The notes beneath the pieces were generated by a model. It was given only the letters and a program-made list of their open reading frames with translations. It did no database searches and was not told where the DNA came from. From Cryobacterium breve (GTDB lineage: Bacteria; Actinomycetota; Actinomycetes; Actinomycetales; Microbacteriaceae), in NCBI RefSeq assembly GCF_004402375.1, contig NZ_SOGJ01000023.1, positions 547,440-611,439 of the forward strand: a DNA stretch of 64,000 nucleotides, given 5' to 3'. Positions within the stretch are counted from its first letter, which is position 1. Each line of letters starts with the position of its first letter. The translations under genes and the position numbers were made by a program. Below are positions 27,488-39,551 of the stretch, in pieces.

Positions 27488-29757
27488 CAGACGCTCACCT
27501 TCCACGCGCTGGTCTCGTTTGCGTTGGCGACATCACGGTAGACCCGGGTCAGGGTGTTCGCCATGGCCTGGATGGTGAAGGAGCGTGCCACCATCTCCCC
27601 GGAACGATCGGCATATTCGGGCCCGCGGGGCCCTGAGGCCAGTTCGAGGGCGGCGCTGATCCCCTCGGCGAGGGCCGCCCGATTGCCCGTGTTGACGAGG
27701 AAGCCCGTCACTCCGTGCTCCACGTAGGTGGCCGGTCCCCCTGAATTCGGCGCGACGACCGTGAGACCGGTCGCCATAGCCTCAAGCAAGGCGATGCCGA
27801 ATTCTTCCTTCATGCTCGCGCAGACATATGCGCCGAAAGGGGCCGCCAGACCGGGCCGCCCGAAGCGGGCCGCGGCGAGCCAGTGCGCCACGGTGTCATT
27901 GGTGCGGTGCCCCGCGAGCAGCAGCCCCTCGCCCGCGGCGTCGTTGAGGTCGACGGCCGCCGCCATCTGGTCGAGCTGGCTCTTCTCGTCGAGGGAGGGG
28001 GTCAACAGGTCGCCGCCGAGGATGACCAAGTTGCAACGGGCGCGCAGGCCGGCATCCGCGGCCCAGGCGTGAACCAGAGCCGCCATGCCCTTAACGCGGT
28101 GCAGGCGGCCCACCGTGATGGCGAGCGGCAGACCGCGCCGGCTCGGCGGAAGTGTGGCGAGCAGGGCGTCGAGTTCGGCCAGCGCCACAGCGCCCGTCGC
28201 ACTGATTTCCGTCGCAGACACCGGCGACTCGGGCGACACGGCGTCGGCCGACGCGCGCGCATCCGCCAGCGACCGCTCGATCACGGCCAGGTCGATGCCC
28301 TCCGCAATCACAGAGTGGCGTTCCGGGTGCTGCTCGATGTCGATTCCCACGAGGTCGCGCATGTCGCGCTGCAGGTCGGGGCGGGGGAAGAGCACAGTGT
28401 GCGCGGCATCCGCGGCCAGCCGCTGCACGAGCCGGGCCCGGAACCAGAAGTGTTCGGTCTCGTCGACCGTGCCGAAGTTCTGCCGGGTGAGCGCCCCCGA
28501 GTTGTCCAGGGAGTGGATGACGCTGTGCGGGTCGGGCGCCACCGTGAACACGATCGGGATGTCGAGATCGCGGGCGACCGTGGAGGCGGCGAGAGTGCCG
28601 ATGTCGGCCATCCGCAGGTGGATCGCGTCGACCGTTCCGGCGGCACGGAGAATGCGACGGATGCCCCGCTGCGTCGCAATGCGCCGCGGCCAGGCGTCGA
28701 CCGACGCCACCGGATCACCGAGGAAGGGCACGGTCGCGAAGGCGTGCCCCGCGAGGGTGGATCCGACCTCGGGCAGGCAGGTCAGCGCGCCGGCGAAGCT
28801 GCCCCGGGAGAGGGTCAGCACGCGCTCGACCGCGCCGCTACCACCGGCACCGGCACCGGCACCAGCACCGAAATTGGCACCGGCACCGGCACCGGAACTG
28901 GCAGCGCCACCGGCAGCGCCGGCAACGAGCGCGTCGCCGAGCCGCACCAGCAGCGTGGCGATGCCACCGTTGTCCCCGGCCCCCACCTGGCTGAGCTCAC
29001 GGTCGATATCGGCGTGCAGGAAGAGCTGGGCCACCGTGAGCCCCTGGCTCCACGGCGGGCGCGGGTAGGTAGGCACGGTCAGGTCGATCAGGGCCAGGTG
29101 GGCCACATCGGCGAGCACGCCGGTCTCCTGCGCCAGGTCGCCCACGATTCGGATGCTGGCTTCGTTCGGCCCGAGGTCGCCGAGGGCCGCGATCGCGGCC
29201 GCCCGCACCTCCACCGCCTCGGCCTCGTCGACGGCCACCCGGCGCAGCAGCCGTTCGGGGATGCGACCGGGAATGATTCCCATCGTCTCCACCAGCCGGG
29301 CGCGGGCGCCGCACTCCCGCACGCCGATCAGGGCACCCTCGATGGCCAGGGCAACGTGATCCGGCACCGACGAGCTCCACTGCTCGAGGGTGCGCTGGGC
29401 GATCATCCCGGAGAAGCCGCCATCTGCGACCATGCTGAGCAGCCCGGAGAGCGCCTCGAACCGGGGCAGCCGAGCCCCGAAGGCCCAGGCCGCGTGCTCA
29501 CGGATGAAGCGCGAGTCGTGAGTGAGTAGCAACACGAGCACGTCGTCGGCGGACTCGTCGAACACCTGGCCCAGAGAGTGGATGGCCGCGATCGCGGTCA
29601 ACTGGTCACCGGGGTCGGTTGCCGCCTGGGCGAGCAGGCGCACGGCGCGCACGCCGCCGTCCCGGCTCGCTGCGATCGTCAGGTCATCGGCGCAGCGGAT
29701 GCCGTCCAGGATCGAACGGGTCTGCCGCATCGTGTCCAGCGTCGTGTGAGTTCCCAC
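27487..29757 (-). CDS. HEAT-repeat/GT4 glycosyltransferase fusion
   Basis: A 756-residue protein with two parts. Residues about 1-265 are helical HEAT/armadillo-like repeats (TAIAAIHSLGQVFDESADD, AVEVRAAAIAALGDLGP). A Gly/Ala linker at about 276-307 is encoded by a GGCACC-type satellite. Residues about 315-756 are a GT4 retaining glycosyltransferase: FTVAPDPHSVIHSLDNSGAL, LAITVGRLHRVKGMAALVHA, then SMKEEFGIALLEAMATGLTV and NSGGPATYVEHGVTGFLV with the E-x7-E donor motif. The GT4 half resembles the sucrose-phosphate-synthase/trehalose-synthase group most. HEAT repeats usually bind proteins, so the N-terminus may be a docking or regulatory domain. It is divergent from the formate-dehydrogenase-like gene and coupled to a GT1 partner. 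Confidence 0.85.
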   Translation of the reverse strand: MGTHTTLDTMRQTRSILDGIRCADDLTIAASRDGGVRAVRLLAQAATDPGDQLTAIAAIHSLGQVFDESADDVLVLLLTHDSRFIREHAAWAFGARLPRFEALSGLLSMVADGGFSGMIAQRTLEQWSSSVPDHVALAIEGALIGVRECGARARLVETMGIIPGRIPERLLRRVAVDEAEAVEVRAAAIAALGDLGPNEASIRIVGDLAQETGVLADVAHLALIDLTVPTYPRPPWSQGLTVAQLFLHADIDRELSQVGAGDNGGIATLLVRLGDALVAGAAGGAASSGAGAGANFGAGAGAGAGGSGAVERVLTLSRGSFAGALTCLPEVGSTLAGHAFATVPFLGDPVASVDAWPRRIATQRGIRRILRAAGTVDAIHLRMADIGTLAASTVARDLDIPIVFTVAPDPHSVIHSLDNSGALTRQNFGTVDETEHFWFRARLVQRLAADAAHTVLFPRPDLQRDMRDLVGIDIEQHPERHSVIAEGIDLAVIERSLADARASADAVSPESPVSATEISATGAVALAELDALLATLPPSRRGLPLAITVGRLHRVKGMAALVHAWAADAGLRARCNLVILGGDLLTPSLDEKSQLDQMAAAVDLNDAAGEGLLLAGHRTNDTVAHWLAAARFGRPGLAAPFGAYVCASMKEEFGIALLEAMATGLTVVAPNSGGPATYVEHGVTGFLVNTGNRAALAEGISAALELASGPRGPEYADRSGEMVARSFTIQAMANTLTRVYRDVANANETSAWKVSV

Positions 29758-29849
29758 GGTGCTCCCTTTGTCTGTGGTTCAAGCAATTCGATCCGAACAT
29801 ACACGGCGCCGATGTCGGAACGCCCGGCTGAAGGGAGCAGGATGGAGGT

Positions 29850-32165
<2,316 letters not shown>

Positions 32166-32181
32166 GCACGCCGAGCTGATC

Positions 32182-33552
32182 ATGGGTGAGGGGGCAAAGC
32201 GCGTCACCCGCCGGTGGCCGCTGTTCAGCGGCCTGGCGGCCGTGGCGCTCGCGGTGGGGCTGGGCGTGATCATCGCCCGCAACGGCAGGCCGTTCGTCCT
32301 GGACACGGAGTGGATGATACTGGTGTCCGCCAACCGGGCACCGGCGTGGGACTCCCTCGCCCTCGTGATGAACACCCTGGGCGGCGGCCTCTTCGCCTCC
32401 GTCGTCGTGCCGGTCCTGCTCGTCGGCCTGCTCCTGTTCATTAAACGTCCCTGGGCCGCGGGGTACGCATTTCTGGTGACCGTGGTCTCCGATGTCTCCG
32501 TGCGCCTGCTCAAGGGGCTCTTCGGCCGGGCCCGCCCAACAGGCCTCGAAGACCTGTTGGTCAACGTTGATTTCGGGTCGTTCCCCTCCGGGCACGTCGC
32601 CAATGCGACGACGCTGGCGATGATCCTGGGGGTGCTCTTCCCGTTCTGGTGGGTCTGGCTGGCCGGGGCGCTGTACACGGTCACGATGATGCAAAGCCGC
32701 ACCTATCTGGGCGCGCACTGGCTGACCGACTCCATCGGTGCGGCGCTGCTGGTGGTCGGCATCGCGGTGGTGCTCTGGGTTCCCCTGGCCGCACGACTCG
32801 ACGCCGAACGCCGACGGAGCCGCGCGTCGCATCCGTGGCGCACGTTCTACCACCGGTACGTCGTGGAGACGCGGGGACTGGATGCCGGTTCCCACCGCAT
32901 CCTTCGCGACACCGCGATCGCCTGCGTGGGTTCCGGTGCCGTCTTCTTCACGGTCACCCTGCTGAGCGTGCTCGGCGAGCGCGGCATCACCGCGATCGAC
33001 GTCCCCGTGCAGGAGTGGCTGCTGGAGAGCCGCTCCCCCGTTCTGACAACTGTGATGATCGTGCTGGCGGTCGTGTTCGGGCCGATCGCGCTCCCCCTGA
33101 TCGTGCTGGTCGTGTGCGTGGGCTGGGGACTGATCACCCGGCAGGCCTGGCGCCCGCTGCTGCTAGCCGGGGCCATGGCGACCGGCGTGCTGCTGGCTCA
33201 GATCATCGGCCGCGCGATCGACCGCGAGCGACCGCCGACCGACCTGATGCTCTACGGCACGGACCTCACACACTCCTTCCCGTCCGGCCACGTGCTGGGC
33301 GCGTCCGACTTCCTGCTGGTGACCGCCTACCTCGTGCTCTCACGTCGTCTCCGTGGGCGGGCCACCGCACTCGGCCTCGGCATCGCCGTGGTCGGTATCG
33401 TGCTGGCGGCCCTCAGCCGCCTGTACCTCGGCTACCACTGGACCACGGATGCCCTCGCCTCCGTTTCGATCTCCCTCGTGGTCCTGGGCTGCGTGATCGC
33501 CGTCGACACCTGGCGCACCGTGCGGGTGGTCGAACCCGCGGTGCGCGACTAG
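32182..33552 (+). CDS. Tandem PAP2 (type 2 phosphatidic acid phosphatase) membrane protein
   Basis: A 456-residue membrane protein with two complete PAP2 domains. Domain 1: [22 protein letters not shown] and [12 protein letters not shown] (residues about 110-180). Domain 2: [24 protein letters not shown] and [12 protein letters not shown] (about 345-425). Each has the three catalytic motifs K/R-x6-RP, PSGH and SR-x5-H-x3-D, so both could hydrolyse lipid phosphates, undecaprenyl pyrophosphate or similar. Domain 1 of the pair is linked to domain 2 by a cytosolic loop of about 55 residues ([20 protein letters not shown]). Bacterial PAP2 proteins usually have one domain. Its last bases overlap the convergent fdhD gene; both stop codons lie in one CTAG. 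Confidence 0.9.
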   Translation: MGEGAKRVTRRWPLFSGLAAVALAVGLGVIIARNGRPFVLDTEWMILVSANRAPAWDSLALVMNTLGGGLFASVVVPVLLVGLLLFIKRPWAAGYAFLVTVVSDVSVRLLKGLFGRARPTGLEDLLVNVDFGSFPSGHVANATTLAMILGVLFPFWWVWLAGALYTVTMMQSRTYLGAHWLTDSIGAALLVVGIAVVLWVPLAARLDAERRRSRASHPWRTFYHRYVVETRGLDAGSHRILRDTAIACVGSGAVFFTVTLLSVLGERGITAIDVPVQEWLLESRSPVLTTVMIVLAVVFGPIALPLIVLVVCVGWGLITRQAWRPLLLAGAMATGVLLAQIIGRAIDRERPPTDLMLYGTDLTHSFPSGHVLGASDFLLVTAYLVLSRRLRGRATALGLGIAVVGIVLAALSRLYLGYHWTTDALASVSISLVVLGCVIAVDTWRTVRVVEPAVRD

Positions 33553-34409
33553 CCGGAGACGCTCTGCTGCGTCCGCACGTCGCTCTCGATGCGTTCAGCC
33601 CCGGCGTAGATCACCATGGAGTCGCCGCGCAGGAATCCAACCACCGTCATGCCCACCTCGTCGGCGAAATCGGCGGCCAGTGATGACGGCGCCGACACGG
33701 CGGCGAGCACGGGGATCCCGGCCATCAGCGCCTTCTGCGCCAGCTCGAAACTCGCCCGGCTCGACACCATCAGCACCGTCCCGGTGAGGGGCAGCAGGTC
33801 TTCCTTCAGCGCCCAGCCGATGACCTTGTCGACCGCGTTGTGGCGGCCGACGTCTTCGCGTAGCACCAGCATCCGCCCGGTGGCGCCGTCGAAGAGGGCG
33901 GCCGCATGGATGCCGCCGGTCTTCTCGAACACGGCCTGGGCGGCGCGCAGGGCCTCGGGGAAGGTCGTCAAGAGTGCCGCGTCGACCCGCAAGGGGTCGT
34001 CCAGCACCGGGAACGCCGACTTTGTGCGCACGGCGTCGATGCTCGCCTTGCCGCAGAGCCCGCAGGAACTGGTCGTCAGGAACGACCGTTCCAGACTCGG
34101 GTCGGGCGGTGTGACGCCGGGTGCGAGCGACACGTCGAGCACGTTGTAGGTGTTCTCCCCGTCGACCGTGGCTCCGGCGCAATATCGGGCCGTGAAGAAG
34201 TGCTCGCCCCGGGTGATGACGCCCTCCGACACCAGGAACCCGGCGGCCAGGTCGTAGTCGTTCCCGGGGGTGCGCATCGTGACGGCGAGGGAGCGGCCGT
34301 TTACACGGATCTCGAGCGGCTCTTCGACCGCCAGCACGTCTTCGCGCGTGGTGGGCTGGCTGCCCACCGTCAGGCGCACGACCTTGCGACTGGCCGTGAT
34401 TCTGCTCAT
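33549..34409 (-). CDS. fdhD: Formate dehydrogenase accessory sulfurtransferase FdhD
   Basis: A 286-residue protein with [15 protein letters not shown], whose Cys116 and Cys119 (CxxC) carry sulfur from a desulfurase to the molybdenum cofactor of formate dehydrogenase. Other family marks are [40 protein letters not shown] and [20 protein letters not shown]. It starts 6 bp after moaA on the same strand. Its likely client is the FdhF-like enzyme at 29850-32165, transcribed from the opposite strand, and its likely sulfur donor is SufS. Confidence 0.95.
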   Translation of the reverse strand: MSRITASRKVVRLTVGSQPTTREDVLAVEEPLEIRVNGRSLAVTMRTPGNDYDLAAGFLVSEGVITRGEHFFTARYCAGATVDGENTYNVLDVSLAPGVTPPDPSLERSFLTTSSCGLCGKASIDAVRTKSAFPVLDDPLRVDAALLTTFPEALRAAQAVFEKTGGIHAAALFDGATGRMLVLREDVGRHNAVDKVIGWALKEDLLPLTGTVLMVSSRASFELAQKALMAGIPVLAAVSAPSSLAADFADEVGMTVVGFLRGDSMVIYAGAERIESDVRTQQSVSG

Positions 34410-34415
34410 CTGGAT

Positions 34416-35444
34416 TCACCCACCGATGTACGACATTTCGATTCTTTTCTTACCGGATGCCCGCAGCCGGCCGGTCTCAGCGCTGCGCAACTCCGAGTAG
34501 CGGTCCGTGCGCTCACGCCAGATCTGCTTCATCACCGCAGCCAGCTGCTCATCGGTGCAGCCGCCGCGCATCAGGGCGCGCAGGTCGTGCCCCTCGGTCG
34601 CGAACAGGCACGTGAACAATTTGCCGTCGGTGGAGACCCTCGCCCGTGAACAGGAGTGGCAGAACGACTGCGTGACGCTGGAAATGACGCCGATCTCGCC
34701 GCCGCCGTCGCGGTAGCGCCATCGTCGGCTGGTCTCGCCGTTGTAATTGGGGGTCACCTCGACCAGCGGCAGTTCGGCGTTGATGCGGGCCACAACCTCA
34801 TTCGAGGGCACCACGTCCGCCATCTCCCAGCCGTTGCTCGAGCCCACATCCATGTATTCGATGAACCGGAGGATGTACGGGGTGCCCTTGAAGTGGCGCG
34901 CCATGGCCACCACATCCTTGTCGTTCTGCCCGCGCTTGAGCACCATGTTGATCTTGATCGGACCGAGCCCCACGGAGTGGGCCACGTCGAGGCTGGTCAG
35001 CACTTTCGCGACCGGGAACTTCACGTCGTTCATGGCCTGGAACGTGGCGTCGTCGAGCGAGTCCAACGACACCGTGACGCGTTTGAGCCCCGCATCCTTC
35101 AGCGCCTGCGCCTTGAGCGCCAGCACCGAACCGTTCGTGGTCATCGCGATGTCGATCGGGCGGCCGTCGGGGGTATGGAGCGCGGCGAGCATCGCCACGA
35201 GTTCCTCGATGCCTTTACGCAGCAGCGGCTCGCCGCCGGTGAGGCGGATCTTCTCCACCCCGTGAGCCACGCTGATCCGCGCCAAACGGGTGATCTCCTC
35301 GAACGAGAGCAGCTCATCGCGTTCCATGAACGCGAAGTCCTTGCCGAACACCTCTTTGGGCATGCAGTAGACACAACGAAAGTTGCAGCGGTCGGTGACC
35401 GAGATGCGCAGATCGTGCAGCGGGCGTTGGAACTGATCAATCAT
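34416..35444 (-). CDS. moaA: GTP 3',8-cyclase MoaA
   Basis: A 342-residue radical SAM enzyme that starts molybdenum cofactor synthesis from GTP. C20, C24 and C27 in [18 protein letters not shown] bind the SAM cluster. The second cluster cysteines are in [21 protein letters not shown]. The protein ends in Gly-Gly (MSYIGG), the pair needed for activity. [17 protein letters not shown] and the [10 protein letters not shown] stretch are standard. It is first in a two-gene unit with fdhD, away from the moaC-moaD operon at 39.5-41.2 kb. Confidence 0.96.
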   Translation of the reverse strand: MIDQFQRPLHDLRISVTDRCNFRCVYCMPKEVFGKDFAFMERDELLSFEEITRLARISVAHGVEKIRLTGGEPLLRKGIEELVAMLAALHTPDGRPIDIAMTTNGSVLALKAQALKDAGLKRVTVSLDSLDDATFQAMNDVKFPVAKVLTSLDVAHSVGLGPIKINMVLKRGQNDKDVVAMARHFKGTPYILRFIEYMDVGSSNGWEMADVVPSNEVVARINAELPLVEVTPNYNGETSRRWRYRDGGGEIGVISSVTQSFCHSCSRARVSTDGKLFTCLFATEGHDLRALMRGGCTDEQLAAVMKQIWRERTDRYSELRSAETGRLRASGKKRIEMSYIGG

Positions 35445-35518
35445 CTCTCCACACTAACCGCCGCCCTGTGCGGCAAAGGTCCCAGGGGACGGTGACAAAT
35501 GCCGGTCCCCGAGAGAAC

Positions 35519-35557
35519 AGCGCACCCGGCCGGGGCAAACCGCCGGCCGGGTGCGCT
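35519..35557 (-). terminator. Strong hairpin downstream of formaldehyde dehydrogenase
   Basis: AGCGCACCCGGCCGG at 35519-35533 pairs perfectly with CCGGCCGGGTGCGCT at 35543-35557, giving a 15-bp stem and 9-nt loop 31 bp after the stop of the minus-strand gene. The following minus-strand bases (GTTCTCTC) are only weakly U-rich. It would also shield moaA, whose start lies 75 bp beyond. Confidence 0.75.
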
Positions 35558-35587
35558 GATGATGGTCACAGTGCTCGTGAAACGTGG

Positions 35588-36802
35588 CTACTTGACGAAA
35601 TCGTTCGGGTTCAGCACGTACTTGACCGACTTGCCGGCGTCGAACTCGGCGTACCCGCGCGGGGCATCCTCCAGGCTGATCGCCTGGGCGTTGACGGCCT
35701 GGGCGATCTGCACCTTGTCGTGCAGGATCGCCATCATCAGCTCACGGTTGTACTTCATCACCGGGCACTGACCTGTGGTGAAGGAGAGGGATTTGGCCCA
35801 GCCGAGACCCAGCCGGATGGACAGCGATCCGACCTTGGCCGCTTCGTCCACCCCTCCCGGGTCACCCGTGACGTAGAGCCCCGGGATGCCCAGGCCACCA
35901 CCGGCGGCCGTGACCGTCATCAGGGAGTTCAGCACCGTGGCCGGGCGCTCCTGACCGGCGTCCTTACCGTGGCCCCTGGCCTCGAAGCCGACCGCGTCGA
36001 CACCGCAGTCGACCGTGGGTACCCCCAGGATTTGCTCGATCTGGTCTTGCGGTTCGCCCTGCCTCAGGTCGATCGTCTCGCAGCCGAAGCTGCGGGCCTG
36101 GGCCAGCCGCTCCTCGTTCAGATCGGCGACGATGACGACGGCCGCCCCGAGCAGCTGGGCGGATGCCGCTGCGGCCAGCCCCACCGGGCCGGCTCCGGCG
36201 ACGTACACCGTCGACCCCACCCCGACGCCCGCGCTGACCGCTCCGTGGAAGCCGGTCGGGAAGATGTCGGAGAGCATGGTGAGGTCCATGATCTTCTCCA
36301 GCGCCTGATCGCGGTCCGGGAACTTCAGTAGGTTCCAGTCCGCGTACGGCACCAGCACGTACTCCGCCTGGCCGCCCACCCATCCGCCCATGTCGACGTA
36401 GCCGTAGGCGCTGCCCGGCCGGTCGGGGTTGACGTTGAGGCAGATCCCGGTCTTGCGCTCCTTGCAGTTGCGACACCGGCCGCAGGAGATGTTGAACGGC
36501 ACGGAGACGATGTCGCCGACCTTGATGAACTCGACGTCGGGCCCGCATTCGACCACCTCGCCGGTGATCTCATGGCCCAGCACCAAGTCCATCGGCGCGG
36601 TCGTGCGCCCGCGGACCATGTGCTGGTCCGAGCCGCAGATATTGGTCGTCACGGTTTTGAGGATGACCCCGTGCGGCACCTTGCGGCCCACGTTCGCCGG
36701 GTTCACCCCCGGGCCGTCCTTCAGTTCGAATGTCGGGTAGTCGATGTCGATGACCTCGACGACGCCCGGGCTCTTGTAGGCAACTGCCCTGTTCCCTGTC
36801 AT
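35588..36802 (-). CDS. fdhA: Glutathione-independent, NAD-dependent formaldehyde dehydrogenase (zinc ADH family)
   Basis: A 404-residue medium-chain dehydrogenase. Catalytic zinc region: TNICGSDQHMVRGRT and LGHEITGEVVECG. Structural zinc cysteines: SCGRCRNCKERKTGICLNV. Nucleotide fold: VYVAGAGPVGLAAAASAQLL. The insert PDRPGSAYGYVDMGGWVGGQ and the C-terminal SLEDAPRGYAEFDAG match the Pseudomonas putida-type formaldehyde dehydrogenase, which keeps NAD bound and oxidises formaldehyde to formate. Start ATG follows AGGAAGGT. It is divergent from moeB and ends before a strong terminator. Formate produced could pass to the FdhF-like enzyme. Confidence 0.93.
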   Translation of the reverse strand: MTGNRAVAYKSPGVVEVIDIDYPTFELKDGPGVNPANVGRKVPHGVILKTVTTNICGSDQHMVRGRTTAPMDLVLGHEITGEVVECGPDVEFIKVGDIVSVPFNISCGRCRNCKERKTGICLNVNPDRPGSAYGYVDMGGWVGGQAEYVLVPYADWNLLKFPDRDQALEKIMDLTMLSDIFPTGFHGAVSAGVGVGSTVYVAGAGPVGLAAAASAQLLGAAVVIVADLNEERLAQARSFGCETIDLRQGEPQDQIEQILGVPTVDCGVDAVGFEARGHGKDAGQERPATVLNSLMTVTAAGGGLGIPGLYVTGDPGGVDEAAKVGSLSIRLGLGWAKSLSFTTGQCPVMKYNRELMMAILHDKVQIAQAVNAQAISLEDAPRGYAEFDAGKSVKYVLNPNDFVK

Positions 36803-36987
36803 GAAATACCTTCCTAGTTCCTGATTGCGTTCCTCAAAGCGCGGCCGAGCAGGTCGCGCGAGACTGCATGGATTTTCTCTAGTTGGTTCCGTGATGCCCT
36901 CCCACTGGACTACATTCCGGCTGGGAATTCAAGGGGTAGACCGGGATGGGTACCCGCCGGACCCCATCAGCGCCTAGCGTGGTAGCC

Positions 36988-38217
36988 ATGGCCATTCCCC
37001 CTCTCGTCGAGCCCGTCGACCGCCTCAGCGGCGCAGAATCCGTTCGCACCGCACGCCAACGCCGCCTGCCCCAACTCAACGAGCTCGGTCAGCGCCGCCT
37101 CGCCAATGCCCGGGTGCTCGTGCTCGGCGCCGGCGGTCTGGGCTCCCCCGCCCTGGTCTACCTGGCCGCGGCAGGCGTCGGAACGATCGGCATCGTCGAC
37201 AGCGACGACGTGGAGCCAAGCAACCTGCAGCGCCAGATCGTGCACGGGCAGGCGGATGTCGGTCGGCCCAAGGTGGTCAGCGCCGCTGAGTCGATCGCCG
37301 CGATCGCACCCGAAGCCGTGGTCGTGCAGCACGCCGAACGCCTCGATGCCGGCAATGCCGCCGCGATCCTCGGCGGCTACGACGTGGTCATCGACGGCAC
37401 GGACAACTTCCCCACCCGGTTTCTGGTCAACGACACGTGCGCGGCCCTCGGCCTGCCGCTGGTGTGGGCATCCGTTCTGCGTTTCGACGCGCAGCTGTCG
37501 GTGTTCTGGGCCACCCCTCCCGCCGGGAGCGGCGTGCGGGGGGTTCACCTGCGTGATCTGTTCCCGACCCCGCCCGCCGAGGGCGAGGTGCCCAACTGCG
37601 CCGAAGCCGGCGTGCTCGGCGCGCTTTGCGGCCAGGTCGGTTCGCTGATGGCCACCGAAGCGATCAAGCTCATCGCCGGAATCGGCACCCCGCTGATCGG
37701 GCGCATCCTCGTGATCGACGCCCTCTCGGGGCGGTTCACCGAGGTGCCCCTGATCGGCACCGGCATCGCCGCCACGGACCCGAACCCGGCCGCGACCCTG
37801 GCCGCACCGCCGACACAGGCATGGCAGTCGCTCACCCCGGTGGACCTCGTGGCGCGCCTCGCCGCCCGCGCAGACGGCACAGATCCGTTCGTGGTCGTCG
37901 ACGTGCGCGAGCCCGACGAGCATACCGAGAGCGCCATCCCGGATGCCGTCCTGCTGCCCCTGGGCGACCTGCTCACCGAGGCCGGGATGGCCACGCTGCC
38001 GCGGGACGTGCCGCTGGTGCTGCACTGCCACGTGGGCCCGCGGGCCGAGCACGCCGCACGGGCTCTCACCGCCGCCGGTTTCACCGGGCTCACCCTGCTC
38101 GACGGCGGCATGGTGGCCTGGGACGCCGCCGTCGTAGCCGGCACCGCTCCCGGAGTGGGTCGCAAATGGCACGGTGACGCCGTCACCGGCGCGTCGACGA
38201 CCGCAGCGAGGATGTGA
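36988..38217 (+). CDS. moeB: MoeB/ThiF adenylyltransferase with C-terminal rhodanese domain
   Basis: A 409-residue protein. Residues about 40-270 are the E1-like enzyme: VLVLGAGGLGSPALVYLAAAG, DSDDVEPSNLQRQIVHG, DGTDNFPTRFLVND and VPNCAEAGVLGALCG. Residues about 300-395 are a rhodanese: VVVDVREPDEHTESAIPDAV, active Cys in LVLHCHVGPRAEHAARAL, and LLDGGMVAWDAAV. It adenylates the MoaD C-terminus and can add sulfur to it. The CxxC zinc pair that normally precedes the LFP motif is absent (reads VHLRDLFPTPP). First gene of a six-gene Moco operon, overlapping moeA by 4 bp. I chose ATG 36988, where similarity begins. Confidence 0.9.
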   Translation: MAIPPLVEPVDRLSGAESVRTARQRRLPQLNELGQRRLANARVLVLGAGGLGSPALVYLAAAGVGTIGIVDSDDVEPSNLQRQIVHGQADVGRPKVVSAAESIAAIAPEAVVVQHAERLDAGNAAAILGGYDVVIDGTDNFPTRFLVNDTCAALGLPLVWASVLRFDAQLSVFWATPPAGSGVRGVHLRDLFPTPPAEGEVPNCAEAGVLGALCGQVGSLMATEAIKLIAGIGTPLIGRILVIDALSGRFTEVPLIGTGIAATDPNPAATLAAPPTQAWQSLTPVDLVARLAARADGTDPFVVVDVREPDEHTESAIPDAVLLPLGDLLTEAGMATLPRDVPLVLHCHVGPRAEHAARALTAAGFTGLTLLDGGMVAWDAAVVAGTAPGVGRKWHGDAVTGASTTAARM

Positions 38218-39551
38218 CCATGACGGGGAGCGCGCACGAGCAGGAGCACGAGCACACGGACCAACGCGGGGCGGCCGGGGGCGACGCGGCCGGCTGCTTC
38301 GTTCCCGTCTACGCCCGCAGCGTGGCCGACCAGCTCGCCTTCGTGCTCGCCGCGGTCGACCCGCTGCCGCCAGTCCTGGTTTCGCTCGACGCCGCCCTCG
38401 GCCTCGTGCTCGCCGACGACGTGCGGAGCAAAACGGACACTCCCCCCTTCGACAACTCCGCCATGGACGGCTACGCCGTGTTGCGCGCCGACCTGCTGGG
38501 AGCCGCTCCGGATCATCCGGTCACGCTGCCGGTGATCGCAGACCTTGCGGCCGGCACCAGTCAGAACCCGCACCTGGCGTCCGGGCAGGTGGCCCGGATC
38601 ATGACGGGGGCGCCGATCCCCGACGGGGCGGATGCCGTGGTGCCGATCGAGGACACCGATCAGGGCACCAGCACGGTCACCATCGTGCGGGCGCCGGTGC
38701 CGGCCGCGCACATCCGTCGCTCCGGCGAGGATGCCCATGCGGGCGACACCGTGCTCGCCCGCGGCTCGGTGCTCTGGCCGACCCGGGTGGCGGCCGCGGC
38801 CAGCGCCGGCACGTCGTCGCTATTGGCGCATCCAGCGCCGCGAGTGGCCGTGATCTCCACCGGAAGTGAGCTCGTGACCCCCGGCGAGCCCACTCGGCGC
38901 GGCCAGATCCCCGACTCGAACTCATATCTCCTCGCATCGGCCGTCGCCGCCGCGGGCGGTGTTCCCATCCGGCTCGGCGCGGTTGCCGACGATGAGAACA
39001 CGCTCCGCAGCCTCCTGGCCGGCCTGGCCGGAACGGTCGACGCCATCGTGCTCTCCGGTGGGGTGAGCGTCGGGGCCTACGACGTGGTCAAGGCTGTGCT
39101 CGCCCCGCTCGGAACCGTTCGGTTCGGGCCAGTGAAGATGCAACCGGGCAAACCCCAGGGCTTCGGCCGGTGGCCGGCTGCCGCTGATGCACCGGCAGCC
39201 GACGGGCCGCTCATTTTCGCCCTTCCGGGCAACCCGGTCAGCGCCTTCGTGTCGTTCGAGGTGTTCGTGCGGCCCGCCCTGCGCCGGCTCGGCGGCCACA
39301 CGGAACTTCTCCGCACCACGATCTCGGCGACCTCCGCGGAGAGCTGGAACTCCCCTCCCGGTCGCGCCCAGTACATGCCCGTGATCCTCCACGGTGAAGG
39401 CACGCGCACCGTCGTGCGCCGGGCCGCCGCGGGCGGGTCGGGATCCCACCTCGTGGCCGGGCTTGCTCAGGCCGTCGGGCTGGCCGTCGTGCCGGAGAAC
39501 GTGACCCGGATTGCCGAGGGCGACCGGGTCACTGTCATGCTGTTGACATGA
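38214..39551 (+). CDS. moeA: Molybdopterin molybdenumtransferase MoeA
   Basis: A 445-residue enzyme that inserts molybdate into adenylated molybdopterin. DTPPFDNSAMDGYAVLRADL near residue 75 is the MoeA signature; VARIMTGAPIPDGADAVVPIED, VAVISTGSELVTPGEP, VLSGGVSVGAYDVVK and FALPGNPVSAFVSFEVFV mark its further domains. The start GTG overlaps the moeB stop (GTGA) and an ATG follows 6 bp later. The stop overlaps moaC by 4 bp. The first 28 residues are an acidic/His-rich extension (HEQEHEHTDQRG) not usual in the family, which could be a leader or a metal-binding tail. Confidence 0.95.
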   Translation: MTMTGSAHEQEHEHTDQRGAAGGDAAGCFVPVYARSVADQLAFVLAAVDPLPPVLVSLDAALGLVLADDVRSKTDTPPFDNSAMDGYAVLRADLLGAAPDHPVTLPVIADLAAGTSQNPHLASGQVARIMTGAPIPDGADAVVPIEDTDQGTSTVTIVRAPVPAAHIRRSGEDAHAGDTVLARGSVLWPTRVAAAASAGTSSLLAHPAPRVAVISTGSELVTPGEPTRRGQIPDSNSYLLASAVAAAGGVPIRLGAVADDENTLRSLLAGLAGTVDAIVLSGGVSVGAYDVVKAVLAPLGTVRFGPVKMQPGKPQGFGRWPAAADAPAADGPLIFALPGNPVSAFVSFEVFVRPALRRLGGHTELLRTTISATSAESWNSPPGRAQYMPVILHGEGTRTVVRRAAAGGSGSHLVAGLAQAVGLAVVPENVTRIAEGDRVTVMLLT

